A model generated the notes under the pieces. That model saw nothing but the letters and a program-made list of their open reading frames with translations. It ran no database searches and had not been told where the DNA came from. The translations under genes and the position numbers were made by a program. Below, piece after piece: positions 55,869 through 63,767 of a DNA stretch of 63,767 nucleotides. Location: the IMG/VR virus record IMGVR_UViG_3300042475_001147, positions 1-63,767 of that record. The stretch is one strand, 5' to 3'. The stretch comes from a virus. How positions within the stretch are numbered: the stretch's first letter is position 1; every line of letters starts with the position of its first letter.

Positions 55869-56530
55869 TGGCTTGCGTCTATAGACATATAAGGAAAGAT
55901 ACCAATATGCCATTCTATATAGGAATAGGCGTTGACACCAAAAGGGCGTATTCTAAAACTCATAGAAACGCTTATTGGAAGTCAATTGTATCTGCTTGTG
56001 ACTATGACGTTCACATCTTGTTTGATGACATCGACTATGAATTTGCAAAGCAAAAAGAAATAGAACTCATTAGCCTTTACAAAAGGAAGTCAGATGGCGG
56101 AACACTATGTAACATCACATCAGGTGGTGATGGTGTGAGAGGCATCGTTCACAGCGAAGAGGCTAGATTAAAAATGGGTGAGCCTAACAAGGGCAAAACC
56201 ATATCTCAATGGCATAGACAAAGAATATCAGAGTTCCACACAGGGAAGGTTGTATCAAAAGAGACCAGACAAAAAATGTCAGATAGCGTTTCCGGCGAAA
56301 AGAATCACGCTTATGGGAAGACCACATCAGAGGAGACTAAAGAAAAAATGTCCAAATCCCAACCAAAGGGAGAAAACAACAAAGCCTCTAAATTGACAGA
56401 ATCAAATGTAATCCAAATAAGAAGTCTCCACGTTGGAGGGCAAAGCCAAAGGTCAATAGCAAAACAATTTGGTGTGTGCAAGGCTACAATCCGATGTATA
56501 ATAAATAGAGAAACTTGGAGATACGTATAA
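55868..56530 (+). CDS. GIY-YIG homing endonuclease with NUMOD3, copy 2 (220 aa)
   Basis: VYRHIRKDTNMPFYIGIGVD is the GIY-YIG core (VYRH, YIG), CNITSGGDGVRGIVHSEEAR and repeated SKETRQKMSDS / SEETKEKMSKS are NUMOD3 units, and a C-terminal HTH (GGQSQRSIAKQFGVCKATIR) follows. It sits between TerL and the portal gene and begins inside TerL's stop (TAATGG). It is related to copy 1 at 47784 but clearly diverged. Likely a mobile free-standing gene. Confidence 0.85.
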   Translation: MACVYRHIRKDTNMPFYIGIGVDTKRAYSKTHRNAYWKSIVSACDYDVHILFDDIDYEFAKQKEIELISLYKRKSDGGTLCNITSGGDGVRGIVHSEEARLKMGEPNKGKTISQWHRQRISEFHTGKVVSKETRQKMSDSVSGEKNHAYGKTTSEETKEKMSKSQPKGENNKASKLTESNVIQIRSLHVGGQSQRSIAKQFGVCKATIRCIINRETWRYV

Positions 56531-56531
56531 A

Positions 56532-58967
56532 ATGGAAGATATTAAAATTAACATATCGGCTACAGGATTTCCTGATCAGTTCGCCTCTGATCAGGAAAAA
56601 GCGTCTGCCGAATACGGGTTGCAAATAGGCGGCGCAATTTCTTACGAATGGTTCCGCAAAGACGGAAACCAATGTAGATACTATGGTCAGTGGAGAGACT
56701 TCCACAGGCTCAGACTTTACGCTCGTGGTGAGCAGTCTGTGCAGAAGTACAAGAACGAACTCGCTATCGATGGCGACTTGTCTTACTTGAATTTGGACTG
56801 GACACCAGTACCGGTTATCCCAAAGTTTGTGGATATTGTGGTGAACGGGATGTCAGACAGATTATTCAAGGTAAAGGCTTACTCGCAGGACGCATTGTCT
56901 CAGGCAAAGCGTAGCAAATACCAAGACATTATCGAATCTCAGATGGTATCAAAGGATATCCTAGAGATTGTTCAACAGCGTACAGGCATTAGCGCATTCA
57001 CGGTTAACCCCGAGGATCTACCATCTAACGATGAGGAGTTGGCATTGTACATGCAGTTGAAATACAAGCCAGCGATTGAGATTGCAGAAGAGGAAGCCAT
57101 CAATACCATCCTTGACGAGAACAAGTATCTCGACTTGAGAAAGCGTGTCGACTACGACATGACTGTTATTGGTATCGGTGTAACCAAGCACGAGTTTCTC
57201 CCCGGCGCAGGTGTTCAAGTGTCTTACGTAGACCCCGCTAACGTGGTTTACAGTTACACTGAAGACCCATACTTCAAAGATTGCTTCTATTGGGGCGAGA
57301 TTAAATCATTACCAATTATTGAGTTACTAAAGATAGACCCCACGCTGACCAATGCTGACTTGGAAGAAATTGCCAAGAGCAGTCAGAACTGGTACAACTA
57401 TTACAACGTGGCTCAGTTCTATCAGAACACCCTATTCTATAGGGACACCACCACTCTCCTTTACTTTAACTATAAAACCACCAAGAAGATTGTTTATAAG
57501 AAGAAGTATCTAGAGGGTGGGGGCGTCCGCTACATTGAGAAAGATGACACCTTCAATCCACCAATGGATATGATGGAGGATGGCAAGTTCGAGAGAGTAG
57601 AGAAGACCATCGATGTATGGTATGAGGGCGTTATGGTCATGGGTACCAACTACTTATTGAAGTGGGAGATGTCCAAGAACATGGTACGTCCCAAGTCTTC
57701 TGTACAGCATGCATTGCCAAACTATGTGGCATGTGCGCCTCGTATGTACAAAGGAACTATTGAGTCTTTGGTTCGCAGAATGATTCCATTCGCTGACTTG
57801 ATTCAATTGACTCACTTGAAGTTGCAACAAGTAATTGCTCGTACAGTACCTGATGGTGTATTCATTGATGCCGATGGTCTGAACGAAGTTGATTTAGGAA
57901 CAGGCAATGCCTACAACCCGGAGGATGCATTGAGATTGTACTTCCAAACGGGTAGTGTTATCGGTCGTAGTTATACCCAAGAGGGTGACTTCAACAACGC
58001 ACGAGTGCCTATCACCCAATTGACATCCAACTCTGGCGCCGCCAAGACGCAGATGCTGATCGCCAACTACAACCACTACATGGATATGTTGCGCACAGTG
58101 ACCGGCTTGAACGAGGCAAGAGATGCATCCACCCCTGACCCCAACTCATTGGTTGGTCTTCAGAAGTTGGCCGCATTGAATTCAAACACAGCAACTCGCC
58201 ACATCTTGGATGCTGGCTTATATATATTCAGATCAATCGCAGAAGCATTGACCTACCGCGTTGCGGACATCCTGCAATACGCAGACTTCAAGGACGACTT
58301 CATCAGTCGTATCGGAAAGTACAACGTCTCTATCTTGGAGGAAATCAAGGAGTTATACATCTATGACTTTGGTATCTTCTTGGAGATCGCTCCTGACGAA
58401 GAGCAGCGCGCGCAGTTGGAAGCCAACATTCAGGTGGCTTTGTCAAAGGGTGACATCAATCTTGAGGATGCAATTGATATCCGCGAGATCAAGAACCTTA
58501 AGATGGCAAACCAATTGCTGAAGGTTAAGCGTATGAAGTTGCAAGAGCATAGGGACAAAATGGAAATGATGAAGCAACAGATGGCTGCTCAACAGAACAT
58601 GGAACTCCAGCAGATGGCTTCTCAATCTGCCATGATGAAGATCGAGGCAGAAGGCCAATCTAAGATGCGTGTCAAGCAGGCTGAGGTGGCCTTTGAGATT
58701 GAGCGCATGAAGGCAGAAGCCGGGCTGAAGCAACAGTTGATGGGCGAGGAGTTCAAGTACAACATGGCGATTGCCGGATTGAACAACCAAACATTGACTA
58801 GCAGAGAGATGTCCAAGGAAGAAGCCAAGGCAAAGCGGATTAGTCAACAGAACTCGGAGCAATCCAAGTTGATCAATCAGCGCAAGAACGACCTACCGCC
58901 AATCAACTTCGAGTCAAATGAAGACTCGCTTGATGGCTTTGATTTGTCGGTGTTCGAGCCTCGCTAA
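56532..58967 (+). CDS. Portal protein (811 aa)
   Basis: Opening GLQIGGAISYEWFRKDGN, FHRLRLYARGEQSVQKYKNE, DLSYLNLDWTPVPVIPKFVD and IVVNGMSDRLFKVKAYSQDA are diagnostic for portal proteins of environmental Bacteroidota podoviruses; the length fits crAss-like portals of about 800 residues. The C-terminal 250 residues form a long coiled coil rich in Gln and Met (EMMKQQMAAQQNMELQQMAS). It forms the packaging channel beside TerL. Confidence 0.85.
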   Translation: MEDIKINISATGFPDQFASDQEKASAEYGLQIGGAISYEWFRKDGNQCRYYGQWRDFHRLRLYARGEQSVQKYKNELAIDGDLSYLNLDWTPVPVIPKFVDIVVNGMSDRLFKVKAYSQDALSQAKRSKYQDIIESQMVSKDILEIVQQRTGISAFTVNPEDLPSNDEELALYMQLKYKPAIEIAEEEAINTILDENKYLDLRKRVDYDMTVIGIGVTKHEFLPGAGVQVSYVDPANVVYSYTEDPYFKDCFYWGEIKSLPIIELLKIDPTLTNADLEEIAKSSQNWYNYYNVAQFYQNTLFYRDTTTLLYFNYKTTKKIVYKKKYLEGGGVRYIEKDDTFNPPMDMMEDGKFERVEKTIDVWYEGVMVMGTNYLLKWEMSKNMVRPKSSVQHALPNYVACAPRMYKGTIESLVRRMIPFADLIQLTHLKLQQVIARTVPDGVFIDADGLNEVDLGTGNAYNPEDALRLYFQTGSVIGRSYTQEGDFNNARVPITQLTSNSGAAKTQMLIANYNHYMDMLRTVTGLNEARDASTPDPNSLVGLQKLAALNSNTATRHILDAGLYIFRSIAEALTYRVADILQYADFKDDFISRIGKYNVSILEEIKELYIYDFGIFLEIAPDEEQRAQLEANIQVALSKGDINLEDAIDIREIKNLKMANQLLKVKRMKLQEHRDKMEMMKQQMAAQQNMELQQMASQSAMMKIEAEGQSKMRVKQAEVAFEIERMKAEAGLKQQLMGEEFKYNMAIAGLNNQTLTSREMSKEEAKAKRISQQNSEQSKLINQRKNDLPPINFESNEDSLDGFDLSVFEPR

Positions 58968-58987
58968 ACCATATTCGAAAAAATATA

Positions 58988-58995
58988 TAAATTTG
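58988..58995 (+). promoter_or_regulatory. -7 element TAAATTTG
   Basis: TATAAATTTG, then A-rich leader (AATTAAATCTAATCAA) to ATG 59017. Confidence 0.6.
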
Positions 58996-59016
58996 TAAAA
59001 AATTAAATCTAATCAA

Positions 59017-60156
59017 ATGGAAATCAAAGTAAGAGAAGTAAGGCCAATCGAAAGTAAAGGCGTACAAGAGTTGGAAGAAGAATTGCTGAACAAGCATGAG
59101 GAACAGATACAGGTGCAAGCCGTATCGATGGACCATCAGAGAACTCCCGCGCCGGCTCCTGAGCCAACACCCGAGTTAGAGCCTGAGTTGCAGCCAGAGT
59201 CGCAGCCAGAGCCACAACTACAGAGTGCTGAGTTACAGGAGGAAGACGTTCTTTCATATATTAGCAAGCGCTACAATAAACAAATCAACTCATTTGATGA
59301 GTTGGTCTCTGAGAGATCCGACGAGCAATTGCCCGAGGACGTATCAGCATACTTGAAGTACCGCAAAGAGACAGGCCGTGGGTTTGAAGACTTCCTCAAG
59401 TTGAAAGAAGACTTCGACACAATGGACCCTGACAACATCTTACGCAGTTACTTTAAGTCAACACAGGTTGGTTTGGACGACGAAGATATCGATGTCATGA
59501 TGGAAGACTACTCATACAATGAGGACTTGGACGATGACTCGACTATCAAGAAAGCCAAACTGGCCAAGAAAAAAATGATTGCAGAAGCCAAGCAATACTT
59601 CACTACTCAGAAAGAGAAATACAAAATGCCCCTTGAGTCAAGAACGGCAGACGTTTCTCCCGAAGAAAAAGAGGAGTTGCAGGCATACAAGCAATATATA
59701 TCGCAGGCGAAAACTATGGAGCAAGAAGCCGAGCGTAAGCGTGATTGGTTTTCAAAGAAAACCGACGAGGTATTTAACAATGAGTTCAAAGGTTTTGAGT
59801 TCAAGTTGAATGACCAAGTTGTACGTTTCGCACCGGGGGATGCTGCCGAATTGAAGAAAGCCCAATTGACACCAACAAACTTTATCAATAAGTACTTGGA
59901 TGAGAGCGGGATGATCAAGGATGCAGCGGGTTATCATAGAGCGTTGGCGGTGGCAATGAACCCCGAAAGGTTTGCCAAGTTCTTTTATGAGCAAGGCATG
60001 TCAGCAGCGACAGAGGATGTCAATCGCAAAATTAAGAACATTAATATGAGCGAAAGACAGGCCCCTCAGTCAACGGTGAAAGACGGGTTCCAGGTTAAAT
60101 CGGTGAACCCTGATTCCGGCAAAGGTTTGAGAATCCGAAGCATGAAAAAAATCTAA
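59017..60156 (+). CDS. Scaffolding-like protein (379 aa)
   Basis: N-terminal coiled coil (GVQELEEELLNKHEEQIQVQ), a Pro/Glu/Gln linker (residues about 45-75), acidic helices (YSYNEDLDDDSTIKKAKLAK) and a basic C-terminus. Placed between portal and major capsid protein with its own promoter, the standard scaffold site. No protease motif. Prediction from position and composition. Confidence 0.65.
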   Translation: MEIKVREVRPIESKGVQELEEELLNKHEEQIQVQAVSMDHQRTPAPAPEPTPELEPELQPESQPEPQLQSAELQEEDVLSYISKRYNKQINSFDELVSERSDEQLPEDVSAYLKYRKETGRGFEDFLKLKEDFDTMDPDNILRSYFKSTQVGLDDEDIDVMMEDYSYNEDLDDDSTIKKAKLAKKKMIAEAKQYFTTQKEKYKMPLESRTADVSPEEKEELQAYKQYISQAKTMEQEAERKRDWFSKKTDEVFNNEFKGFEFKLNDQVVRFAPGDAAELKKAQLTPTNFINKYLDESGMIKDAAGYHRALAVAMNPERFAKFFYEQGMSAATEDVNRKIKNINMSERQAPQSTVKDGFQVKSVNPDSGKGLRIRSMKKI

Positions 60157-60182
60157 CTACAACAAAGAAAAATTAAACTACA

Positions 60183-61643
60183 ATGGCAGTTTTATCTACC
60201 CCGACCTATCAGTTGCAGCCGAGTGCGCAACAGGTCCCCCTATCTACTAACTACATTACCGACTTCAACTTCTTGAACCAGTATCTTCCTGATACTTACG
60301 AGAAAGAATTTGAGCGTTACGGTAATCGTACTATCGCTTCTTTCTTGCGTATGGTTGGCGCTGAAATGCCATCCAACTCAGACATGATCAAATGGGCTGA
60401 ACAAGGCCGTTTGCACATCAAGTACATCAACTGTACTACCACCGTGTTGTCTAGCGCAGATACTGCGACTTTCACCATCAACGACGTGTTGGTTCCTAAC
60501 CGTGCTTCTATTGGTTTGACTGCCGGTAGCATCGCATTGCGTGTAGGCCAAACTGTAGTTATCACTCCTAACGTTGCTGGTCCTACCCAGAACAAAGGTA
60601 TCATCACTGCCGTTAACACTAGTGCTGGCACTATCGATGTTGCTTTCTACGAAGCAGCCGGTATGACCAACGCATCTGCTGGTAACACTTTCACAATCTT
60701 CATCTACGGTTCTGAATTCAAAAAAGGAACTAACGGAATGCAAGGTTCTTTGGAAGCAGAAGATGAAATCTTCGACAACAGTCCTATCATCATCAAGGAT
60801 AAGTACGCGGTATCTGGTTCTGACATGGCTCAGATCGGATGGATCGAGGTTACTACCGAGAATGGTGCATCTGGATTCTTGTGGTACTTGAAGTCTGAGC
60901 ATGAGACTCGTTTGCGTTTCGAAGACTATTTGGAAACCGCTATGATCGAAGCCGTTCCTGCCGTAAGTGGTTCAGGTGCTGTTGCTGCTGGTTACAAAGG
61001 TTCTGAAGGTGTGTTCTACGTAGTAAACGACCGTGGAAACGTATGGGGCGGTGGTAACCCAACCACTTTGGCCGACTTCGATTCTATCGTTTCTCGTTTG
61101 GACAAGCAAGGTTCTATCGAAGAGAACGTAATCTTCGTTAACCGTGACTTCAGTTTCGACATCGACGACATGTTGGCTACCTTGAATGGTTTCAACGGTG
61201 GTACTGCCGCAAACGGTGCGTCTTTCGGTTTGTTCGACAACGATATCAACATGGCCTTGAACTTGGGCTTCAGTGGTTTCCGTCGTGGTTATGACTTCTA
61301 CAAGTCTGACTGGAAATACTTGAACGATCCTACCATGCGTGGTGGTTTGACTGCATCTACTACTGGTGCTAGTACTGCCAACGTAATCACTGGTTTGTTG
61401 GTACCTGCTGGTTCTACCACAGTATACGACCAAGTGTTGGGTAAGAACGCCAAGCGTCCTTTCTTGCACGTTCGTTACCGCGCAACTGCCACTGAGGATC
61501 GTCGTTACAAGACTTGGATCACAGGTTCTGCCGGTGGTGCTGCTACTAGCGACTTGGATGCTATGGAAGTTAACTTCTTGTCTGAGCGTTGTGTATGTAC
61601 CTTGGGTGCTAATAACTTCGTATTGTTCCGTTACGGTGCCTAA
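60183..61643 (+). CDS. Major capsid protein (486 aa)
   Basis: HK97-fold candidate by position and length. MAVLSTPTYQLQPSAQQVPL, ITDFNFLNQYLPDTYEKEFE and RTIASFLRMVGAEMPSNSDM are typical of MCPs in this group; a beta-rich insertion covers about residues 80-175. Codon use is strongly biased (GGT, GCT, ACT, TTG), consistent with very high expression. Followed by a strong terminator. Adjacent to scaffold and connector genes. Confidence 0.85.
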   Translation: MAVLSTPTYQLQPSAQQVPLSTNYITDFNFLNQYLPDTYEKEFERYGNRTIASFLRMVGAEMPSNSDMIKWAEQGRLHIKYINCTTTVLSSADTATFTINDVLVPNRASIGLTAGSIALRVGQTVVITPNVAGPTQNKGIITAVNTSAGTIDVAFYEAAGMTNASAGNTFTIFIYGSEFKKGTNGMQGSLEAEDEIFDNSPIIIKDKYAVSGSDMAQIGWIEVTTENGASGFLWYLKSEHETRLRFEDYLETAMIEAVPAVSGSGAVAAGYKGSEGVFYVVNDRGNVWGGGNPTTLADFDSIVSRLDKQGSIEENVIFVNRDFSFDIDDMLATLNGFNGGTAANGASFGLFDNDINMALNLGFSGFRRGYDFYKSDWKYLNDPTMRGGLTASTTGASTANVITGLLVPAGSTTVYDQVLGKNAKRPFLHVRYRATATEDRRYKTWITGSAGGAATSDLDAMEVNFLSERCVCTLGANNFVLFRYGA

Positions 61644-61678
61644 TCTGTAATAACACAGACAAGTTGATTTAAATAATC

Positions 61679-61710
61679 AGGAGGGTGTCAGCAATGGCAC
61701 TCTCCTTTTT
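61679..61710 (+). terminator. Terminator after the major capsid gene
   Basis: AGGAGGGTGTC-AGCAAT-GGCACTCTCCT, 11 pairs including G-T, then T5. Confidence 0.8.
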
Positions 61711-61737
61711 AAAAAGAAAATCTTATCAAATTATATC

Positions 61738-62490
61738 ATGAAACACAACATCGTATCAGTAGACAAGGTCTACAAACTTTTACATTCGTCTCCACTTTCT
61801 TTCACTATCCCATCAAGAAGCACACGCAGATTTCCTCTGTTGTGGTTTGATGAGGACAACAACGTCAATCGCCCATTGCGATATGCAGTAAACCAAAAAT
61901 CCCCATTTGAAGAGGAGCAAGATGGCAACGCCATTGTTGAGCCGATCATCTTCGAGGATGGTATGCTTCGTGTTCCAAAGAACAACCCTGTACTCCAACA
62001 CTTCCTCCACTACCATCCAATGAATGGTACTGTATTCACAGAGGTTAACTACGAGAAGGATGCACAGAAAGAGGTTGACTTCTTGAACGAAGAGGTTGAT
62101 GCTTTGATGGAGGCTCGCTCATTGTCAATAGAGCAACTTGAGAATGTCGCTCGAGTTCTATTTGGCAAAGACCCCTCTGTTGTTAGCACAGCGGAATTGA
62201 AGAGAGACATTTTGATTTACGCCAAGAGAGACCCAAAGGGATTCTTGAACCTTATTAATGACCCAATGCTCAAGTTGGAATCTAATGTCCACAAGTACTT
62301 TGATAGCAAAGTGTTGGCATTTAGAAACGGCAACAAGGAGGTATGGTTTAACATCCCAAGCAACAAGCGCAAGATGATGAACGTACCATTCGGGTCCGAT
62401 CCATACACTGAAGTGGCTTTGTTCCTCCAAACAGAAGAGGGAATTGACGCCATCAAGTTGCTTGAGAAAAGCATGGAAGTGCAATACTAA
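61738..62490 (+). CDS. Capsid-proximal structural protein (250 aa)
   Basis: MKHNIVSVDKVYKLLHSSPL, FTIPSRSTRRFPLLWFDEDN and FEDGMLRVPKNNPVLQHFLH: a helical-beta protein directly after MCP, typical of the auxiliary capsid or connector gene in these phages. No membrane segment. Own terminator at 62511-62540. Function inferred from place. Confidence 0.65.
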   Translation: MKHNIVSVDKVYKLLHSSPLSFTIPSRSTRRFPLLWFDEDNNVNRPLRYAVNQKSPFEEEQDGNAIVEPIIFEDGMLRVPKNNPVLQHFLHYHPMNGTVFTEVNYEKDAQKEVDFLNEEVDALMEARSLSIEQLENVARVLFGKDPSVVSTAELKRDILIYAKRDPKGFLNLINDPMLKLESNVHKYFDSKVLAFRNGNKEVWFNIPSNKRKMMNVPFGSDPYTEVALFLQTEEGIDAIKLLEKSMEVQY

Positions 62491-62510
62491 ACTTTTCTTT
62501 TTACCTAAAG

Positions 62511-62540
62511 AGAGGGGGCAAATGCTCCCTCTTTTTTTTT
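62511..62540 (+). terminator. Rightward terminator
   Basis: AGAGGGGGC-AAAT-GCTCCCTCT stem with T9. Confidence 0.85.
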
Positions 62541-62543
62541 CTT

Positions 62544-62551
62544 TATCTTTG
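62544..62551 (+). promoter_or_regulatory. -7 element TATCTTTG of the tail operon
   Basis: TATCTTTG just behind the terminator, 14 bases upstream of ATG 62566. Confidence 0.55.
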
Positions 62552-62565
62552 CCTTAAGCAACATT

Positions 62566-63519
62566 ATGATCAATGAAGTAAGAAATACCGTACTGTCTAT
62601 CATCAACAAGAATAACTACGGCTATATATCTCCGTCTGACTTTAACTTATTTGCCAGTCAGGCACAGATGGAATTGTACGAGGAGATGTTCTCTTCTTAC
62701 AACAAGATCATCACGATGGAGAACAATCGGGTGTCAGGCACAGACTACGCAGACTTGAAAAGAACTTACGAGGAGGCCATGGAGATATTCAACGTGACCA
62801 ATCCTGTTAGCCATTTCGCTGGTAGCGTATTCTTTCTGCCAAGTTTATCAACCACAGGGGATGCTTACTACATGATGACCAAGGTTATCTGTTATCCGAC
62901 CGTGCTTGACAGCGGAACCAACACCTCTGTTGTGGCTTTCCAATTGGTTGATAGCGGTGCTACATTCACCACAGCGGGCATTGTCCCCGGGGATTTGATG
63001 GTCAATACCACCACATACGCGCAGGCCAATGTAGTAGTGGTATCAAGCAACACCGTGATCCTGTTGGATAACAACATATTTACAACCACTCCTGCCAACT
63101 ATTTGATTCTGAAAGCATCAGCGGCAGTAGAAGCAGAGAAGGTGACTCAAGCAAAGTCAACTCTTTTGAATACATCCACCCTCACTGCGCCATCAACATT
63201 GTTCCCCGCCTACACACAGCAGGCCGAGGTAATGACTGTGATGCCAGTAAGTTACAAGATTCCCGGCCAGGTGATTGCCAACTACTTTAGATACCCATTG
63301 GAGCCGAAGTGGACATACATCAGCATCACAGGTGGTGAGCCAGTGTTCGACCAATCACAGCCTGACTATCAAGACTTTGAACTTCCCGAGGACTACCAAT
63401 ACAAGTTGGCTACCAAGATCCTTGAATATGCAGGTATGTCTATCAGAGAGGCTGAAGTAGTTCAATTCGGAATGACTCAGCAAGCACACGAACAGCCTTC
63501 ATTTAGCGTACAACAATAA
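62566..63519 (+). CDS. Head-tail connector / ring-like protein (317 aa)
   Basis: MINEVRNTVLSIINKNNYGY, SPSDFNLFASQAQMELYEEM and QPDYQDFELPEDYQYKLATK are signatures of a connector-ring family between MCP and the tail in Bacteroidota podoviruses. A beta-rich middle (TFTTAGIVPGDLMVNTTTYA) and a helical end. Five bases before the next ATG. Confidence 0.7.
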   Translation: MINEVRNTVLSIINKNNYGYISPSDFNLFASQAQMELYEEMFSSYNKIITMENNRVSGTDYADLKRTYEEAMEIFNVTNPVSHFAGSVFFLPSLSTTGDAYYMMTKVICYPTVLDSGTNTSVVAFQLVDSGATFTTAGIVPGDLMVNTTTYAQANVVVVSSNTVILLDNNIFTTTPANYLILKASAAVEAEKVTQAKSTLLNTSTLTAPSTLFPAYTQQAEVMTVMPVSYKIPGQVIANYFRYPLEPKWTYISITGGEPVFDQSQPDYQDFELPEDYQYKLATKILEYAGMSIREAEVVQFGMTQQAHEQPSFSVQQ

Positions 63520-63524
63520 CAACT

Positions 63525-63767
63525 ATGGCTTATTTATCCGAGTATCAATACTACGAAAACGATGGCAACTCGCCAGAGAACGCCAACTGGGGGTCTTACC
63601 AATACGTAAGCCTCCAAGATATCGTCAAGAACTTTCAATTGATGTACGCCGGCAATCACTCGTTGGTGAACAATGAGGAGCGCTACAAGATTTTGTTTCA
63701 TGCCAAGCGCGCGGTACAGGAGTTGAACTACGATGCGTTCAAGGAAATCAAAGTCCTTGAGTTGACC
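63525..63767 (+). CDS. Head-to-tail ring/adaptor protein, 5' part
   Basis: ATG at 63525 begins MAYLSEYQYYENDGN. The frame runs off the window and continues at base 1 (after the 202-base repeat) to the stop at 881-883. See the entry at 1-883 for its role. Confidence 0.85.
   Translation, partial: MAYLSEYQYYENDGNSPENANWGSYQYVSLQDIVKNFQLMYAGNHSLVNNEERYKILFHAKRAVQELNYDAFKEIKVLELT
63566..63767. repeat. Terminal direct repeat, right copy
   Basis: Matches bases 1-202 with three synonymous differences (TTG for CTG, TTT for TTC, TTG for TTA). Confidence 0.95.

Noticed and set aside
1-63767. Alternative genetic code, as in some crAss-like phages
   Set aside because: All three stop codons act as normal gene ends and no long frame needs read-through.

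Overview
The window is an essentially complete genome of a tailed, podovirus-like bacteriophage. The first 202 bases recur at the end with three synonymous differences, so the map closes into a circle or is terminally redundant (about 63.56 kb of unique sequence). The host is most likely a member of the Bacteroidota: TAnnTTTG (-7) elements, some with TTTG/TTG 19-20 bp upstream, precede many genes, and A-rich aaatcaaat leaders replace Shine-Dalgarno sites. All long frames read with the standard code. I see no tRNA, CRISPR array, integrase, RNA polymerase or stand-alone DNA polymerase.

Layout. Rightward, 0.001-18.07 kb: head-to-tail ring protein (crossing the contig join), a 1471-residue muzzle/tail-tube protein, accessory structural proteins, a GNAT-like protein, and three internal virion proteins ending in one of 2486 residues. 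Leftward, 18.08-36.91 kb: the early region. It holds replication and recombination genes (VRR-NUC nuclease, SF2 helicase, primase-helicase, SSB-like protein, RecE-like nuclease, ssDNA-annealing protein, DnaA-domain-IV-like protein), then about 30 small genes, mostly joined by ATGA overlaps, including a RadC/JAB protein and three envelope-directed proteins. 36.9-39.49 kb: regulatory and probable origin region with a single leftward gene (37540-38277) and a 70-residue rightward gene.

Rightward, 39.49-63.77 kb: a GroEL/GroES pair, small basic proteins, adhesins and tail fibres, a lysis cassette (holin, one-piece spanin, M15 endolysin), a tandem GroES-like protein, a 2OG-Fe(II) oxygenase, terminase, portal, scaffold, major capsid protein and connector proteins. 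Two GIY-YIG homing endonucleases sit directly behind a tail-fibre gene and TerL. The sizes and order TerL-portal-scaffold-MCP-rings-muzzle-internal proteins resemble crAss-like and other Bacteroidota podoviruses; that placement is inference.

Most noteworthy: (i) a family of short dyads, GTGTC-N5/6-GACAC, with about 16 copies, nearly all in the leftward early region and often just upstream of start codons; (ii) two iteron arrays with 21-bp spacing, one in the non-coding region at 39.0 kb and one written into the heptapeptide-repeat tail of the SSB-like protein at 23.7 kb, with two diverged copies of an AT-rich GA-tract block beside them; (iii) the chaperonin pair plus a second GroES-like protein; (iv) replication apparently run by a Prim-Pol-like primase-helicase without a classical polymerase. 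Together these suggest an iteron-type replication and operator network for which I know no description.
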